This document shows positions 35,067 through 44,029 of a stretch of 64,000 nucleotides of DNA, piece by piece. The position numbers were made by a program, and so were the translations under genes. The notes beneath the pieces were generated by a model, which was not told the origin of the DNA, did not search any database, and was given only the letters and a program-made list of their open reading frames with translations. Positions within the stretch are counted from its first letter, which is position 1, and every line of letters starts with the position of its first letter. This DNA comes from an uncultured Dehalococcoidia bacterium (GTDB taxonomy: Bacteria > Chloroflexota > Dehalococcoidia > Lucifugimonadales > UBA3495), in the NCBI GenBank assembly GCA_958296445.1, contig OY282565.1:3521570-3585569 (forward strand), read 5' to 3'.

Positions 35067-35950
35067 TGGCGGTAATCACGCAACGGGAGTTCGCCCGCAC
35101 CAAAGCGCGGCGCGTCTGGATGGGCCGGGGGTTCTATGCCCTGTGCCTGCTGGCGGTGTGCATTTCCCTGGCTATGCTGGGGGTGCTGCTGGTCTATCTG
35201 GGTTCGCAGGGCTACGGACGGGTTAGCTGGGATTTTATTACGTCGTTTCCGTCGCGTTTCCCGGAACGGGCGGGCATTTATGCCGCATTGATCGGCAGCA
35301 TATACGTGGTGGGCATCGCCGGGATAGTGTCATTCGTGCTGGGGGTGGCGGCGGCGGTTTATCTTGAGGAATACGCCGGGCGCAGCCGGTTGGCGCAGAT
35401 CGCCCGGGTCAATATCGCCAACCTGGCCGGGGTGCCGTCCATCGTCTACGGCCTGCTGGGGCTGGAGATATTCGTGCGGGTGATGGAGCTGGGGCGGAGC
35501 GTAATGGCCGGGGGGCTGACCCTGGCGCTGCTGGTGCTGCCGATCATCATCGTCGCATCCGGCGAGGCCATCCGCGCCGTGCCGGGGTCGCTGCGGGAGG
35601 GCGGCTTCGGGCTGGGGGCGACCCGCTGGCAGGTGGTGCGCCATCTGGTGCTGCCGCAGGCCATGCCGGGGATTCTTACCGGCGTGATTCTGGCGGTGAG
35701 CCGGGCCATCGGCGAAACCGCGCCGCTCATCGCTATGGGGGCGCTTACTTTCGTGCCTTTCGCCCCCGACGGGCCGTTGAGCCGCTTTACCGTGCTGCCG
35801 ATTCAGATTTTCAACTGGGTATCGCGGCCCCAAGAGGGCTTTCACGAAGCGGCGGCGGCGGGCATTATCGTGCTGCTGGTGGTACTGTTGCTGATGAACG
35901 CGCTGGCAGTCATCCTGCGAAACAAGTTCCAAAACCGACTGGAAGGGTAG
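35066..35950 (+). CDS. pstA: phosphate ABC transporter permease PstA
   Basis: This 294-residue permease is the partner of PstC. It has [35 protein letters not shown], the EAA loop [19 protein letters not shown] and [16 protein letters not shown], with about six membrane helices. The start overlaps the pstC stop (TAATG), and pstB begins 1 base after its stop, so the three genes are one translationally coupled unit. Confidence 0.93.
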   Translation: MAVITQREFARTKARRVWMGRGFYALCLLAVCISLAMLGVLLVYLGSQGYGRVSWDFITSFPSRFPERAGIYAALIGSIYVVGIAGIVSFVLGVAAAVYLEEYAGRSRLAQIARVNIANLAGVPSIVYGLLGLEIFVRVMELGRSVMAGGLTLALLVLPIIIVASGEAIRAVPGSLREGGFGLGATRWQVVRHLVLPQAMPGILTGVILAVSRAIGETAPLIAMGALTFVPFAPDGPLSRFTVLPIQIFNWVSRPQEGFHEAAAAGIIVLLVVLLLMNALAVILRNKFQNRLEG

Positions 35951-35951
35951 C

Positions 35952-36731
35952 GTGGTGGAAGCATCGGATTTCATTATACAGGCCGACAACCTGAGCGTTT
36001 TCTACAGCGGCAAACCGGCGGTGAACGGGGTGACCCTAGACGTTCCCAGCCGGCGGATAACGGCCATCATCGGCCCGTCGGGCTGCGGCAAAAGCACCCT
36101 GCTACGCAGCTTTAACCGGATGAACGATTTAGTGCCGACGGCCTCGGTCACCGGACGGGTAATCTTTCAGGGGCGCAACATCTACGAACCGGGCGTAGAC
36201 CCCACGGAAATACGGTATCTCATCGGAATGGTGTTCCAGCGCCCCAACCCTTTTCCCAAGTCCATTTACGACAACGTGGCCTTTGGGCCGCGCATCAACG
36301 GCTTCCGGGGCAATATGAGCGAACTGGTGGAGCAGTCGCTACAGGGGGCGGCGCTGTGGGACGAGGTGAAAGACCGGCTGAACAGCAGCGCCCTGGCCCT
36401 GTCGGGCGGGCAGCAACAACGGCTGTGCATCGCCCGGGCGCTGGCCGTGGAGCCCAGCGTCATCCTGATGGACGAACCCTGCTCGGCCCTGGATCCCATC
36501 GCCACCCTAGCCATCGAGCAACTGATGCAGGAGTTGAGCGAGCAGTATTCCATCATCATCGTCACGCACAATATGCAACAGGCGGCCCGCGTGTCGCACA
36601 ACACCGCTTTTATGCTGAGCGACGAGCGCAACATCGGCGGCTTCCTGGTGGAATACGGCGAAAGCAGCCGCATTTTCACCAACCCGCAGGATGAGCGCAC
36701 CGAAGCGTATATTACCGGGCGTTTCGGGTGA
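35952..36731 (+). CDS. pstB: phosphate ABC transporter ATP-binding protein PstB
   Basis: This 259-residue ATPase drives phosphate import. It shows Walker A GPSGCGKS (41-48), the PstB-typical [11 protein letters not shown] right after it, [20 protein letters not shown], signature [14 protein letters not shown] and Walker [14 protein letters not shown]. The GTG start at 35952 lies one base after the pstA stop. PstB also signals phosphate status through PhoU, here encoded about 18 kb away at 54.4 kb. Confidence 0.95.
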   Translation: MVEASDFIIQADNLSVFYSGKPAVNGVTLDVPSRRITAIIGPSGCGKSTLLRSFNRMNDLVPTASVTGRVIFQGRNIYEPGVDPTEIRYLIGMVFQRPNPFPKSIYDNVAFGPRINGFRGNMSELVEQSLQGAALWDEVKDRLNSSALALSGGQQQRLCIARALAVEPSVILMDEPCSALDPIATLAIEQLMQELSEQYSIIIVTHNMQQAARVSHNTAFMLSDERNIGGFLVEYGESSRIFTNPQDERTEAYITGRFG

Positions 36732-36811
36732 ATTTGGAGTTTTGCGGAATTATCCCCCACAGGCTTGCGTCATAGGGTAGAATACCTTCAACTGCTTATG
36801 GGAAACGGACG

Positions 36812-37261
36812 ATGAGCAATCGCTACCAGAAAGAAATCGAAGAGATACTGAAAAACGCCGGGGAGTCTGCGCCCAAGCCTGCGCCGAAGGAGCCTAAGGA
36901 TCCCGGGGAAAGGCCGACGGAACGCCGCCCGCGCCGCCGCCCAAGTTTGCCTCGAGTGCAGAAGGGCGACGTGCGCCGGGCCGCCATCAGCTACAAGCCC
37001 GTGATACTGGCGGGCATCATTGTGTTGCTAATCAACATATTCGTCGGCGGGCTGCCCCTGTTCTTTACCGGCGCCGGGCTGCTGGTTGCGGGATACGTCA
37101 TATATTACCGGACGCCCCGCTCCCGTTCCGGGGGCCGCAGCAACAGCAGCAGCGGCGGGGGCAACGAGGGCGGGCCGCCCAAGATGTGGCGGGGCCGCCC
37201 CATAAGCCCGGACGACGACCCGCATTTCACCGGCGACCGCTGGGGCACCGGCCGGCGGTAG
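36812..37261 (+). CDS. small membrane protein of unknown function
   Basis: This is a 149-residue protein I do not recognise. It has a charged, Pro-rich N-terminus with an Arg cluster (RRPRRRPSLPR, ~39-49), two adjacent hydrophobic helices (KPVILAGIIVLLINIFVGG and LPLFFTGAGLLVAGYVIYY, ~62-99), and a Gly/Ser/Asn-rich tail. N- and C-termini would both lie in the cytoplasm. It stands after pstB with its own weak ribosome binding site and is followed by a strong hairpin. Confidence 0.65.
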   Translation: MSNRYQKEIEEILKNAGESAPKPAPKEPKDPGERPTERRPRRRPSLPRVQKGDVRRAAISYKPVILAGIIVLLINIFVGGLPLFFTGAGLLVAGYVIYYRTPRSRSGGRSNSSSGGGNEGGPPKMWRGRPISPDDDPHFTGDRWGTGRR

Positions 37262-37286
37262 CAGGCGGTTAGGCTGGACAATAAAC

Positions 37287-37314
37287 AGGCCGGGCGCATC
37301 GGTGCGCCCGGCCT
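37287..37314. terminator. hairpin between convergent genes
   Basis: A perfect 12-bp stem, AGGCCGGGCGCA (37287-37298) / TGCGCCCGGCCT (37303-37314), with a TCGG tetraloop. It lies between the small membrane protein and dcd, so it could end both transcripts. There is no T run. Confidence 0.65.
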
Positions 37315-37345
37315 AGTGTAGTTGCGCCGGGTTGGATTCCGCCAG

Positions 37346-37891
37346 TTAAGTCCCGGTTATGTCGCGGCCCTGAAACATACCGTCGTAGCCTTCCCGGGCC
37401 GGCCGGCTCAGCCGCTCTATCAGCAGTGTGCATATCGTCATACCGCCCGACAGCCCAATAGCCCACGGCCCTAGGTTATACATTTCCAAAGTTATTCTGT
37501 TGCGAAAGCCGGGGTCTATCTTGGGGGCGGTGATATGGACGCCAACGGCCAGCCGGGCCAGTCGGCTCCGCCCCTCCACCCGCCCGGCCAGATCCAAGGG
37601 CATTTCAACAAATTCCAGCGTCTGCCCAATGACGAAACGGCCCGGCTCAAATCTCCAGGTTTGCTCCCCGGATATATCAACCCTGTCGGTGTAGCGAGCA
37701 AGATGGTCTTCGATATTCAAGGTTTCCGGGTCGAGGGTCATACCGCGCACAGGTTCCCGGCCCGCCACTAGAATTTCGGAATACAGCCGCAAGTCAATGG
37801 AAACGGGCTGGAGATTATCAGCGAGGAATGGGTCAATGACCAGATGCCCGGATTCTACCGCCTGCCTGATTTCATCGCGGGATAACAGCAT
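37346..37891 (-). CDS. dcd: dCTP deaminase (Dcd/dUTPase family)
   Basis: This 181-residue enzyme deaminates dCTP to dUTP for thymidylate synthesis, as a trimer. Diagnostic parts are LQPVSIDLRLYSEI, RFVIGQTLEFVEMPLDL, the catalytic block VEGRSRLARLAVGVHITAPKI with Ser and Arg, and PGFRNRITLEMYNLGP with the Glu. A bifunctional dCTP deaminase/dUTPase is the alternative. It lies 41 bases after a 99-residue gene on the same strand and may share its transcript. Confidence 0.88.
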   Translation of the reverse strand: MLLSRDEIRQAVESGHLVIDPFLADNLQPVSIDLRLYSEILVAGREPVRGMTLDPETLNIEDHLARYTDRVDISGEQTWRFEPGRFVIGQTLEFVEMPLDLAGRVEGRSRLARLAVGVHITAPKIDPGFRNRITLEMYNLGPWAIGLSGGMTICTLLIERLSRPAREGYDGMFQGRDITGT

Positions 37892-37932
37892 ATTCTCTCT
37901 GCCTTTGACCGTAACCCTTCGACTGCTCCCGG

Positions 37933-38232
37933 TTACTTGACCAGAACACTATCGAGTTTGTCCTCCGGGATATGCCAGTAGGTTGTGCCGTCGTTGCCTA
38001 CCGGCAAGACTATGACCAGCTTATCGCCGATGCGCCCCACTTTTTGCGCCGGGACGTAGGTGTGGTCGGCGGGCAGGGACGTGGTTGGAATCATCGCCTC
38101 GTATTTGGTATCGCCGATGTTCAGGCGAATGACGGTTTCGTGGGGCAAAGCGATGCCCTGCTTGACGTTTGCCGGGTCCAGCCTGATTTTGAGCTGGACT
38201 CTTTCTTCCAATACGAAACGCGGCTCTGCCAT
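37933..38232 (-). CDS. conserved-looking small protein of unknown function
   Basis: This is a 99-residue soluble protein, mostly predicted strands: VQLKIRLDPANVKQGIALPH, VIRLNIGDTKYEAMIPT, VGRIGDKLVIVLPV. I do not recognise the family. The ATG has AAGGAGG seven bases upstream, a strong site, so it is very likely real. It precedes dcd in the same orientation. Confidence 0.65.
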   Translation of the reverse strand: MAEPRFVLEERVQLKIRLDPANVKQGIALPHETVIRLNIGDTKYEAMIPTTSLPADHTYVPAQKVGRIGDKLVIVLPVGNDGTTYWHIPEDKLDSVLVK

Positions 38233-38300
38233 TCCTTAGCCTCCTTGACCTGTTTCCATTACCTTACGCCGAGGGCGCGGAATGTTCAACGGGCTAATGT

Positions 38301-38356
38301 CAGCAATTATTGACGGCTGCCAGCAATTATTGACGGCTGCCAGCAATTATTGGCGG
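38301..38356. repeat. 20-bp tandem repeat at the hemD end
   Basis: CAGCAATTATTGACGGCTGC is repeated at 38301 and 38321, with a third partial copy from 38341 that contains the hemD stop codon (TAA, complement of 38347-38349). Confidence 0.85.
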
Positions 38357-39183
38357 CCCGGTTCCGGCGCGTCCAGCCGGTCGGCTAGGGCCAGCACTAG
38401 GTTGCCCATGTGGGGGTGGGGCGGCTCTACGTCAACTTTCAGGCCGTTTTGGAGCAGGCGGCGGGTGCAGACCGGGCCCACCGACGCCACCAGAACCGCG
38501 GCGGAGTTCAGGCAGCGGCGCAGCGCGGCTTCCTGCCCGGCCTGGGCGGCGATGGCGAGCAGGTTGGGAACCTGAGGCTGGCTGGTAAAGGCCACGGCGG
38601 CGATTTCGCCCGCCTCCAGACGCCGAATCAGCTCCAGCACCGGCGACGGGTCATCGGGCAGCCCCCAAGTGTAGAGGGAAACCTCGCGGACGGCGGCGCC
38701 CCGCTCCCGCAGCGTCCGGGCCAGCAGGTTGTTGGGGCCGCCGTAGGCTTGCACCGCCACCTCGCGCCCGGCGAAATCCACGCCTTGGGCGGCCTCCAGC
38801 AGGTCTTCGGTGGCGAAAGGCTCCGGGGGCATCAGGTCAATGCGGACTTTGTGGCGGCGCAGCACGGCGGCGGGCTTGGGGCTGCGGGCGATGACCATAA
38901 TGCGGGCGAGGGCGTCCAGCAATTCTTGGCCGCGGCCCAGAGCGTCGGCGGCCCCGAACAGCGCCCGGGTGCCTACGCCGGTCTGCAGCACCGCGATGTC
39001 TATGCGCCCGGCGCACAGGTCGTCAATCAGCCCGGACACTTCGGGGGTGTCGGCAGCGTAGATTTCCTGCAACACCGGGGCGGCGAAGGGGATGCCGCCG
39101 TGCCGCTCCACCAGCGCCCCCATCTCCGACTGCATCCGCGCCTCGACAAAGGCTATAACCCGGCCGTTCAGCGATGCGGTCAA
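38347..39183 (-). CDS. hemD: uroporphyrinogen-III synthase
   Basis: This 278-residue enzyme closes hydroxymethylbilane to uroporphyrinogen III, the precursor of siroheme, heme and cobalamin. Sequence conservation in the family is low. Here GRVIAFVEARMQSEMGALVE, DIAVLQTGVGTRALFG, VIARSPKPAAVLRRHKV, VQAYGGPNN and AAVAFTSQPQVPNLL fit the HEM4 pattern. The start is TTG at 39183 with a GAGGGG-type site upstream. It lies 67 bases after the siroheme-dependent reductase on the same strand, which suggests a link to siroheme supply. Confidence 0.82.
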   Translation of the reverse strand: MTASLNGRVIAFVEARMQSEMGALVERHGGIPFAAPVLQEIYAADTPEVSGLIDDLCAGRIDIAVLQTGVGTRALFGAADALGRGQELLDALARIMVIARSPKPAAVLRRHKVRIDLMPPEPFATEDLLEAAQGVDFAGREVAVQAYGGPNNLLARTLRERGAAVREVSLYTWGLPDDPSPVLELIRRLEAGEIAAVAFTSQPQVPNLLAIAAQAGQEAALRRCLNSAAVLVASVGPVCTRRLLQNGLKVDVEPPHPHMGNLVLALADRLDAPEPGRQ

Positions 39184-39250
39184 GGCGCCCCCCTCTGGCC
39201 CGGCGGCAGGCGCCGGGCAAAGGGACTCTTGGCTGGCAGGAACGTGGGGG

Positions 39251-41089
39251 CTAGACGGCGCATTCGCCCTCGCCCCGCTCCAGCTTGTAGATGTTGGTGC
39301 GTTCCCAGTCTACGTATAGGTCGGAATCCGGGGCGGCTTCCTGGGCCGACTTTTCGGCGGCGATGGCTACTTCGGTCAGCTCTTCCAGCCCCACCCGGTC
39401 GAGGAACTGGTTAAACTTTTCCGATTCGTCGGCGCGGTTGTTGCGGTAGTAGGTGACGATTTCTTTCAGCACGCCGGGGGCGGCTTTGGCCGGCACCTTG
39501 ACGCGGGGGATGCGCGTTCCGACGCGGGAGTCTTCAACGCGGTTGTCGCCGTAGTTGCCGCCGAGGAACAGCTCGTAGGCCGGCGCCTGCTGGCCGTCGG
39601 CGCCCTTTAGGGCCGCGCCGTGGAAGCCGATGTTGGCGATGTGATGCAGCCCGCAACCGTTGGGGCAACCCGACATTTTGATTCGGATGTCCTTGACCCC
39701 CCGGTCGTCCAGCAGTTCGCCGCTCCAAGTGTCCATCTCATCCCGCAGGGCCTTAGCAAGCCCCATAGACGAGGTTATGCCCAGCTTGCAACTGTCGGTG
39801 CCGGGGCAGGACACCACGTTGGTGATGGCGCGGGCGTCGGCTTCGGCTAGGCCGATGCGTTCCAGCTCTTGCCAAACGGCGTGCAGGAAACCGTCGGGAA
39901 TAAAGCGCAGCACCAGGTTTTGCTCTTGGGTGGCGCGGGCGCGGCCGCCGGTGTAGCGGCGCATAATGTCGGCCAGGGCGCGGAACTGCGGGCCGTCTAG
40001 GTTGCCGCGCTCGGGCTTTACGTTGACTGCGTAGTAGCCTTCCTGCCGCTGCGGCTCCACGTTGGTTTCGCGCCACTTGCGGAATCCATCGGGGGCGGCG
40101 GCGCCGTTGGACGCCGGGGCCACGGGCGGGATTTCCCGCATCAGGTCGTCCACATCCATATAGGGCGCGGGGTCTATGGGGCCGATGCGCTCCAGCTCGG
40201 CGTCCACCATACTGCGAAATTCGTCGAGGCCGATGCGGTCTATCAGCACCTTGAGCCGGGCCATCATCCGGTTCTTGCGGAGCATATCGGCGTTGTTGAA
40301 CACCGTCCAGATAGCCAGGGCCACGCGCAGGTAGTCGGCCACCGGCACGAACTCGTACAGCGGTTTGGCGAGGCGGGGCATAATGGAAGTGCCGCCGCCG
40401 CAGAAAACCTTGAACCCCCGCTGCTCCACGCCGTCAACTACGCGGATTTGCGACACATAGGTCAAGTCCTGAATCGCCGCCGATACGTGGTCGCGGGCGT
40501 CGGTGCCGGTGAAAGCCGACTTGAATTTGCGGGGGAAGTTCTGCGTGATGGGATGGCGCACGCCAAAGCGGACGTAGGCCGCCAGATAGGGGGTCGGGTC
40601 GAAAACTTCCTCCGGGTCAACCCCGGCCAGCGGCGAACCGACGACGTTGCGAACGGTGTTGCCGCAGGCTTCGCGGGTGGTAAGGCCGGCCGCGCCCAGC
40701 AGCCGCAGCGCCTCGGGGCATTGGGCCAGCGGGATGTGGTGAAACTGGATGTTTTCGCGGGTGGTGATGTGGCCCTTGCCCAGAGGGGCGTAGCGCTCGG
40801 CCACCTGGGCCAGCCCGTCCATACTCTCCGGGGTGAGGATGCCGCCCGGCACCTTGACCCGAATCATCTGCACGTCGGGCTGGCGCTGCCCATAGACGCC
40901 CTGCCGCAGCCGGAAGGGGGTGAAAACGGCGTTGTCCCGCTCGCCCGCCTCAAAGGCCGCCGACTCGTCCTCAAGCCGCACAACCTCCTCGTCCATAAAG
41001 GGGATGATGGCCGCCGCCGACCGGGCAAGCTCCAGGCTGTCTTGGTGAATGTCCTCCAGGGTGCGCTGGATAGAGGTCTGGCTGCTCAA
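39251..41089 (-). CDS. siroheme nitrite/sulfite reductase (ferredoxin type)
   Basis: This 612-residue enzyme reduces nitrite to ammonia or sulfite to sulfide with six electrons. Two ferredoxin-like half-domains and two siroheme-Fe4S4 domains are seen. The cluster ligands are C428-x5-C434 (CPGTDSCKLG) and C475-x3-C479 (SGCPNGCG). Siroheme-binding Arg-rich parts TTRENIQFHHI and GNTVRNVVGS are present. Its start is TTG with GGGAGG four bases upstream. It is led by a ~170-base leader with a terminator and followed by hemD. Nitrite versus sulfite cannot be separated by inspection, and no nitrate reductase or sulfate-reduction gene is near. Confidence 0.88.
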   Translation of the reverse strand: MSSQTSIQRTLEDIHQDSLELARSAAAIIPFMDEEVVRLEDESAAFEAGERDNAVFTPFRLRQGVYGQRQPDVQMIRVKVPGGILTPESMDGLAQVAERYAPLGKGHITTRENIQFHHIPLAQCPEALRLLGAAGLTTREACGNTVRNVVGSPLAGVDPEEVFDPTPYLAAYVRFGVRHPITQNFPRKFKSAFTGTDARDHVSAAIQDLTYVSQIRVVDGVEQRGFKVFCGGGTSIMPRLAKPLYEFVPVADYLRVALAIWTVFNNADMLRKNRMMARLKVLIDRIGLDEFRSMVDAELERIGPIDPAPYMDVDDLMREIPPVAPASNGAAAPDGFRKWRETNVEPQRQEGYYAVNVKPERGNLDGPQFRALADIMRRYTGGRARATQEQNLVLRFIPDGFLHAVWQELERIGLAEADARAITNVVSCPGTDSCKLGITSSMGLAKALRDEMDTWSGELLDDRGVKDIRIKMSGCPNGCGLHHIANIGFHGAALKGADGQQAPAYELFLGGNYGDNRVEDSRVGTRIPRVKVPAKAAPGVLKEIVTYYRNNRADESEKFNQFLDRVGLEELTEVAIAAEKSAQEAAPDSDLYVDWERTNIYKLERGEGECAV

Positions 41090-41121
41090 GTTTCCTCCCT
41101 AAGTATTACGCCTGAAAATTT

Positions 41122-41160
41122 GACAAAACAAAACCCGCCAACTTCAGCTTCATTGGCGGG
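41122..41160 (-). terminator. terminator in the siroheme reductase leader, probable attenuator
   Basis: On the minus strand CCCGCCAA (41160-41153) pairs with TTGGCGGG (41141-41134), followed at once by TTTTGTTTTGT. It lies downstream of a promoter at 41297-41269 and just 33 bases before the ribosome binding site. There is no upstream gene on this strand to terminate, so it most likely controls read-through into the reductase operon. Confidence 0.85.
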
Positions 41161-41268
41161 CGATAGGGCCTGAACGCGCTGACCGGCAGACGCAGAAAAC
41201 TCCCGCACCTATGTAGGCGGACAGGAACAACAAACGAGTACTGCGGGCCAGTTACTTATCACGGCGAT

Positions 41269-41297
41269 AATGTACCCCACGGCGGGCGGAATGTCAA
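41269..41297 (-). promoter_or_regulatory. promoter of the siroheme reductase operon
   Basis: On the minus strand TTGACA (41297-41292), 17 bases, TACATT (41274-41269). The expected start near 41262 gives a leader of about 170 bases before the TTG start, containing further short hairpins (one around 41183-41165 and one around 41222-41203) ahead of the terminator. Confidence 0.8.
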
Positions 41298-41462
41298 CCT
41301 GCCCGGTTGTCCCCGGCTTCGCGCCATTCCCGCCGGTTGGCGGCGGGGGGCGATGCGCGGCTGGCGGCGGGGAATACGCGGGAATGACGGGCAGTGGCGG
41401 TCTTGCCAACGCCGGGGCGGGCGGGTAAGTTTAGGCGCAAGAACGGCAGAGGGGGCGGGACT

Positions 41463-42629
41463 ATGCGGGCAACGGCGGACGTGGTGGTTATCGGCGGGGG
41501 CGTGATGGGGTGCAGCATCCTGTTTAACCTGGCCCGGCTGGGCATTACCAATACCGTGCTGCTGGAAAAGGATATACTCAACGGCGGCTCCACTGGGCGC
41601 AGCCAGAGCATTTGCCGGATGCACTACTCCAATCCGGTGACGGCTACGATGGCTTGGGAAAGCCTGGGGGTGTTTACCCACTTCGAGGAAATCATCGGCG
41701 GGCCGTCGGGGTTCACGGAAACCGGCTATCTGGTGGTGGTAAACGAGCAAGATCGGCCCGGACTGGAGCATAACGTCGCCATGCAGTACGCGCTGGGCAT
41801 TGACACTATGACCGTAACCGCCGCCGACCTGAGCGACATCGCGCCGATGGTGTCGGTTGCCGAGGGCGAGGTTATGGCCTGGGAGCCGCAATCGGGCTAC
41901 GCCGACCCGTATCTGGTGACGTCGTCCTACGCCAACCGGGCGCGGGAGCTGGGGGCGGAGATATGTCTGGGGCTGGAGTCTACGGGCATCGAGGTGGACG
42001 GCGGGCGGGTTCGCGCCGTCAACACGCCGCAGGGCCGCATCGAGACCGCGGCGGCGGTGGTGGCCGCCGGGCCGTGGTCGAAGGGGGAGCTGGCAAAAGT
42101 GGGCGTGGACGTTCCGCTGGTGACAGTGCGCCATCAAGTAGCGTCGCTGGCCCGCCCGGTGGACCGGCTGCCGCTGCATCCCGCGGTCGGCGACATCGCG
42201 CAGTCATTTTCCTTTCGCCCCGACGGGCCGCGAATGACGCTAATGGGCTTCGGCGACGACGAAGAGGCCGACGTGGAAACCTACAACCAGTTGGCCGGAA
42301 TGGACGACCTGAACGCGGCCAAGGGCAAGCTGGCGCGGCGGATTCCGGCTATGTCGAATGCCTACTTCCGGGGCGGCTGGGCCGGGCTGTTCACCACCAC
42401 CCCCGACTGGCATCCGGTTCTGGATGCGGCGCCGGGGGTTGACGGCCTGTATTGCGCCATCGGATTCAGCGGCCACGGCTTCAAGCTGTCGCCGATGATT
42501 GGCCTGACAATGGCCGAAATGATTGCCCAGGGCGCGGCGTCCAGCATAGACATTTCGCCCCTGCGCTTCAGCCGCTTCGAGGAAGGCGACCTGCTGGAGT
42601 CCAGCTACGGCTACCGGGTGCTGGCCTGA
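41463..42629 (+). CDS. FAD-dependent oxidoreductase (DAO / sarcosine-oxidase-beta-like)
   Basis: This 388-residue flavoprotein belongs to the DAO family, which oxidises N-methyl or secondary amino acids. It opens with the FAD dinucleotide fold ADVVVIGGGVMGCSILFNLA, followed by LEKDILNGGSTGRSQSICR. The C-terminal part has TTPDWHPVLDAAPG and YCAIGFSGHGFKLSP, typical of the sarcosine oxidase beta-subunit group. The ATG at 41463 follows a G-rich site; sequence in frame upstream is not family-like. It is divergent from the siroheme reductase. The amine substrate is unknown. Confidence 0.88.
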   Translation: MRATADVVVIGGGVMGCSILFNLARLGITNTVLLEKDILNGGSTGRSQSICRMHYSNPVTATMAWESLGVFTHFEEIIGGPSGFTETGYLVVVNEQDRPGLEHNVAMQYALGIDTMTVTAADLSDIAPMVSVAEGEVMAWEPQSGYADPYLVTSSYANRARELGAEICLGLESTGIEVDGGRVRAVNTPQGRIETAAAVVAAGPWSKGELAKVGVDVPLVTVRHQVASLARPVDRLPLHPAVGDIAQSFSFRPDGPRMTLMGFGDDEEADVETYNQLAGMDDLNAAKGKLARRIPAMSNAYFRGGWAGLFTTTPDWHPVLDAAPGVDGLYCAIGFSGHGFKLSPMIGLTMAEMIAQGAASSIDISPLRFSRFEEGDLLESSYGYRVLA

Positions 42630-42680
42630 AACCGGCGGCGGCGCCCGGCTGTTCCTGCCCGCGCCGTCATTCTTGCCTAC

Positions 42681-42710
42681 GCCGTCATTCCCGCGAAAGG
42701 CGGGAATGAC
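42681..42710. repeat. palindromic intergenic element (GTCATTCCCGC type)
   Basis: GTCATTCCCGC, GAAAG, GCGGGAATGAC form a perfect 11-bp hairpin; a partial copy (GCCGTCATTCTTGCCTAC) precedes it. Similar fragments occur at ~5890 and ~27740. It lies about 24 bases before the next gene. Confidence 0.8.
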
Positions 42711-42733
42711 ATGATGGAAAAGAAGCGTTGGCT

Positions 42734-43981
42734 ATGACTTCTCCCAATTTTTCCCTGCCCGTATTGCGCTCCAAGGTTTTGGTATGGGCTGTTCGCGGAC
42801 TGGCGGCGGCGGTACTGGCCGCGCTGCTGCTGTGGGCCGGGCGGGATTACCGGCCTACGGAGCTGGAGCTGGCGGTGGCGCCCTACCGCTTTGACTTGTT
42901 GCGCTGGGAAGCCGGAAATATCTTTGACAAGTGGTATCACAAGCTGGTCGCTTTGTTCCCTTGGAACCCGCCGCTGCCAAGGGAGGAACGCATCGCGCTG
43001 GCCGAGGAGTTTTTCCGGCTGGGCGAAGAGGAAAACCGGCTGGAAGGGGAACTGTTGACTGTCGGCGAAACGTCGCCGCAAGCCGGGATTCGCCGACGGA
43101 TTGCCGAAATCCACCAGCAGCAGGATCGCATCCGGCCCGCCGTGGAGCAGATAGTCGAATCGGAAATCAGCGCGGTTCTGGCCGGGGAAGGGTTCGTTTC
43201 CCGCATCGGCGTCATCCTGCCCCCGGTGGACACGGTGCTGGGCCGCTCGCCCGCCCTGCTGGTGACCTCGCCCCGCGACCGCATCTTTCGCTTGGAAAAC
43301 ACGCTGCTGCGGCACGAAATCAGCCACGGCGAGCGCGATTTTCTGGAAGAGCGAACACTGCGGGAGCGCAATCTGTCGGCCATCGTGGTAAACACCGGGG
43401 GCGTCGGCACCTATCCCAGCGTGGTTTCGTCGGGGAGCAGTATGCACCACGCCTTGACCACCGTCGCCCACGAGTGGCTGCACAACTGGTTCTTTTTCCG
43501 GCCGCTGGGCCAGCATTTCTGGGACAGCCCGGAGATGATTACGCTGAACGAAACGGCGGCCACTCTGGGCGGGTGGGAAATCGGCGACCGGGCCTATGCC
43601 GCGATGACGGGAATCGTGTTCGACCGCCAGCCGCCGCCCCCGCCCGGCCCGTCGCCCCCCGGCGCCTTCGACTTCAACGCCGAAATGCGGGAAACCAGAC
43701 GCCACGCCGAGGAACTGCTGGCCGGGGGGCGCATCGTGGAAGCCGAGGCTTATATGGAGGAGCGCCGCCTGGATCTGCTGGAGCGCGGCTACCGGATTCG
43801 CAAAATCAACCAGGCGTTCTTCGCTTTCTATGGCTCCTACGCCACCAGCGCCGCATCGGTCAGCCCGGTAGAGGGCCAACTGCGCGAGCTACGCCAACGC
43901 AGCGAAACGCTGGGAGAGTTTCTAAAGACGGTGGCCCGGTTCTCGACTTACCAAGAATTTCTGGCCTACCTAGAACAATAA
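42734..43981 (+). CDS. membrane-anchored putative zinc peptidase
   Basis: This 415-residue protein belongs to a family I cannot name. An N-terminal helix (VRGLAAAVLAALLLWAG) anchors it with the rest outside. A metalloprotease motif HEWLH (His246, Glu247, His250) with LNETAATLGG 22 residues later (Glu273) fits a gluzincin-type zinc site. The preceding part is helical and charged (EERIALAEEFFRLGEEENRLEGE). A Pro-rich loop (PPPPPGPSPPG) follows the active site. The ATG is 42734; a TTG six bases earlier is possible. It is likely an extracytoplasmic peptidase; the substrate is unknown. Confidence 0.75.
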   Translation: MTSPNFSLPVLRSKVLVWAVRGLAAAVLAALLLWAGRDYRPTELELAVAPYRFDLLRWEAGNIFDKWYHKLVALFPWNPPLPREERIALAEEFFRLGEEENRLEGELLTVGETSPQAGIRRRIAEIHQQQDRIRPAVEQIVESEISAVLAGEGFVSRIGVILPPVDTVLGRSPALLVTSPRDRIFRLENTLLRHEISHGERDFLEERTLRERNLSAIVVNTGGVGTYPSVVSSGSSMHHALTTVAHEWLHNWFFFRPLGQHFWDSPEMITLNETAATLGGWEIGDRAYAAMTGIVFDRQPPPPPGPSPPGAFDFNAEMRETRRHAEELLAGGRIVEAEAYMEERRLDLLERGYRIRKINQAFFAFYGSYATSAASVSPVEGQLRELRQRSETLGEFLKTVARFSTYQEFLAYLEQ

Positions 43982-44029
43982 AGTTGCCGCTGAACGCCCG
44001 CGCTTGCCCGGACACGCCGCAAGCAACTT

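Noticed and set aside
41163-41262. Known riboswitch or ANTAR-type hairpins in the siroheme reductase leader
   Set aside because: No recognised conserved core; the small hairpins do not show the A1/G4 hexaloop pattern of ANTAR targets clearly enough.
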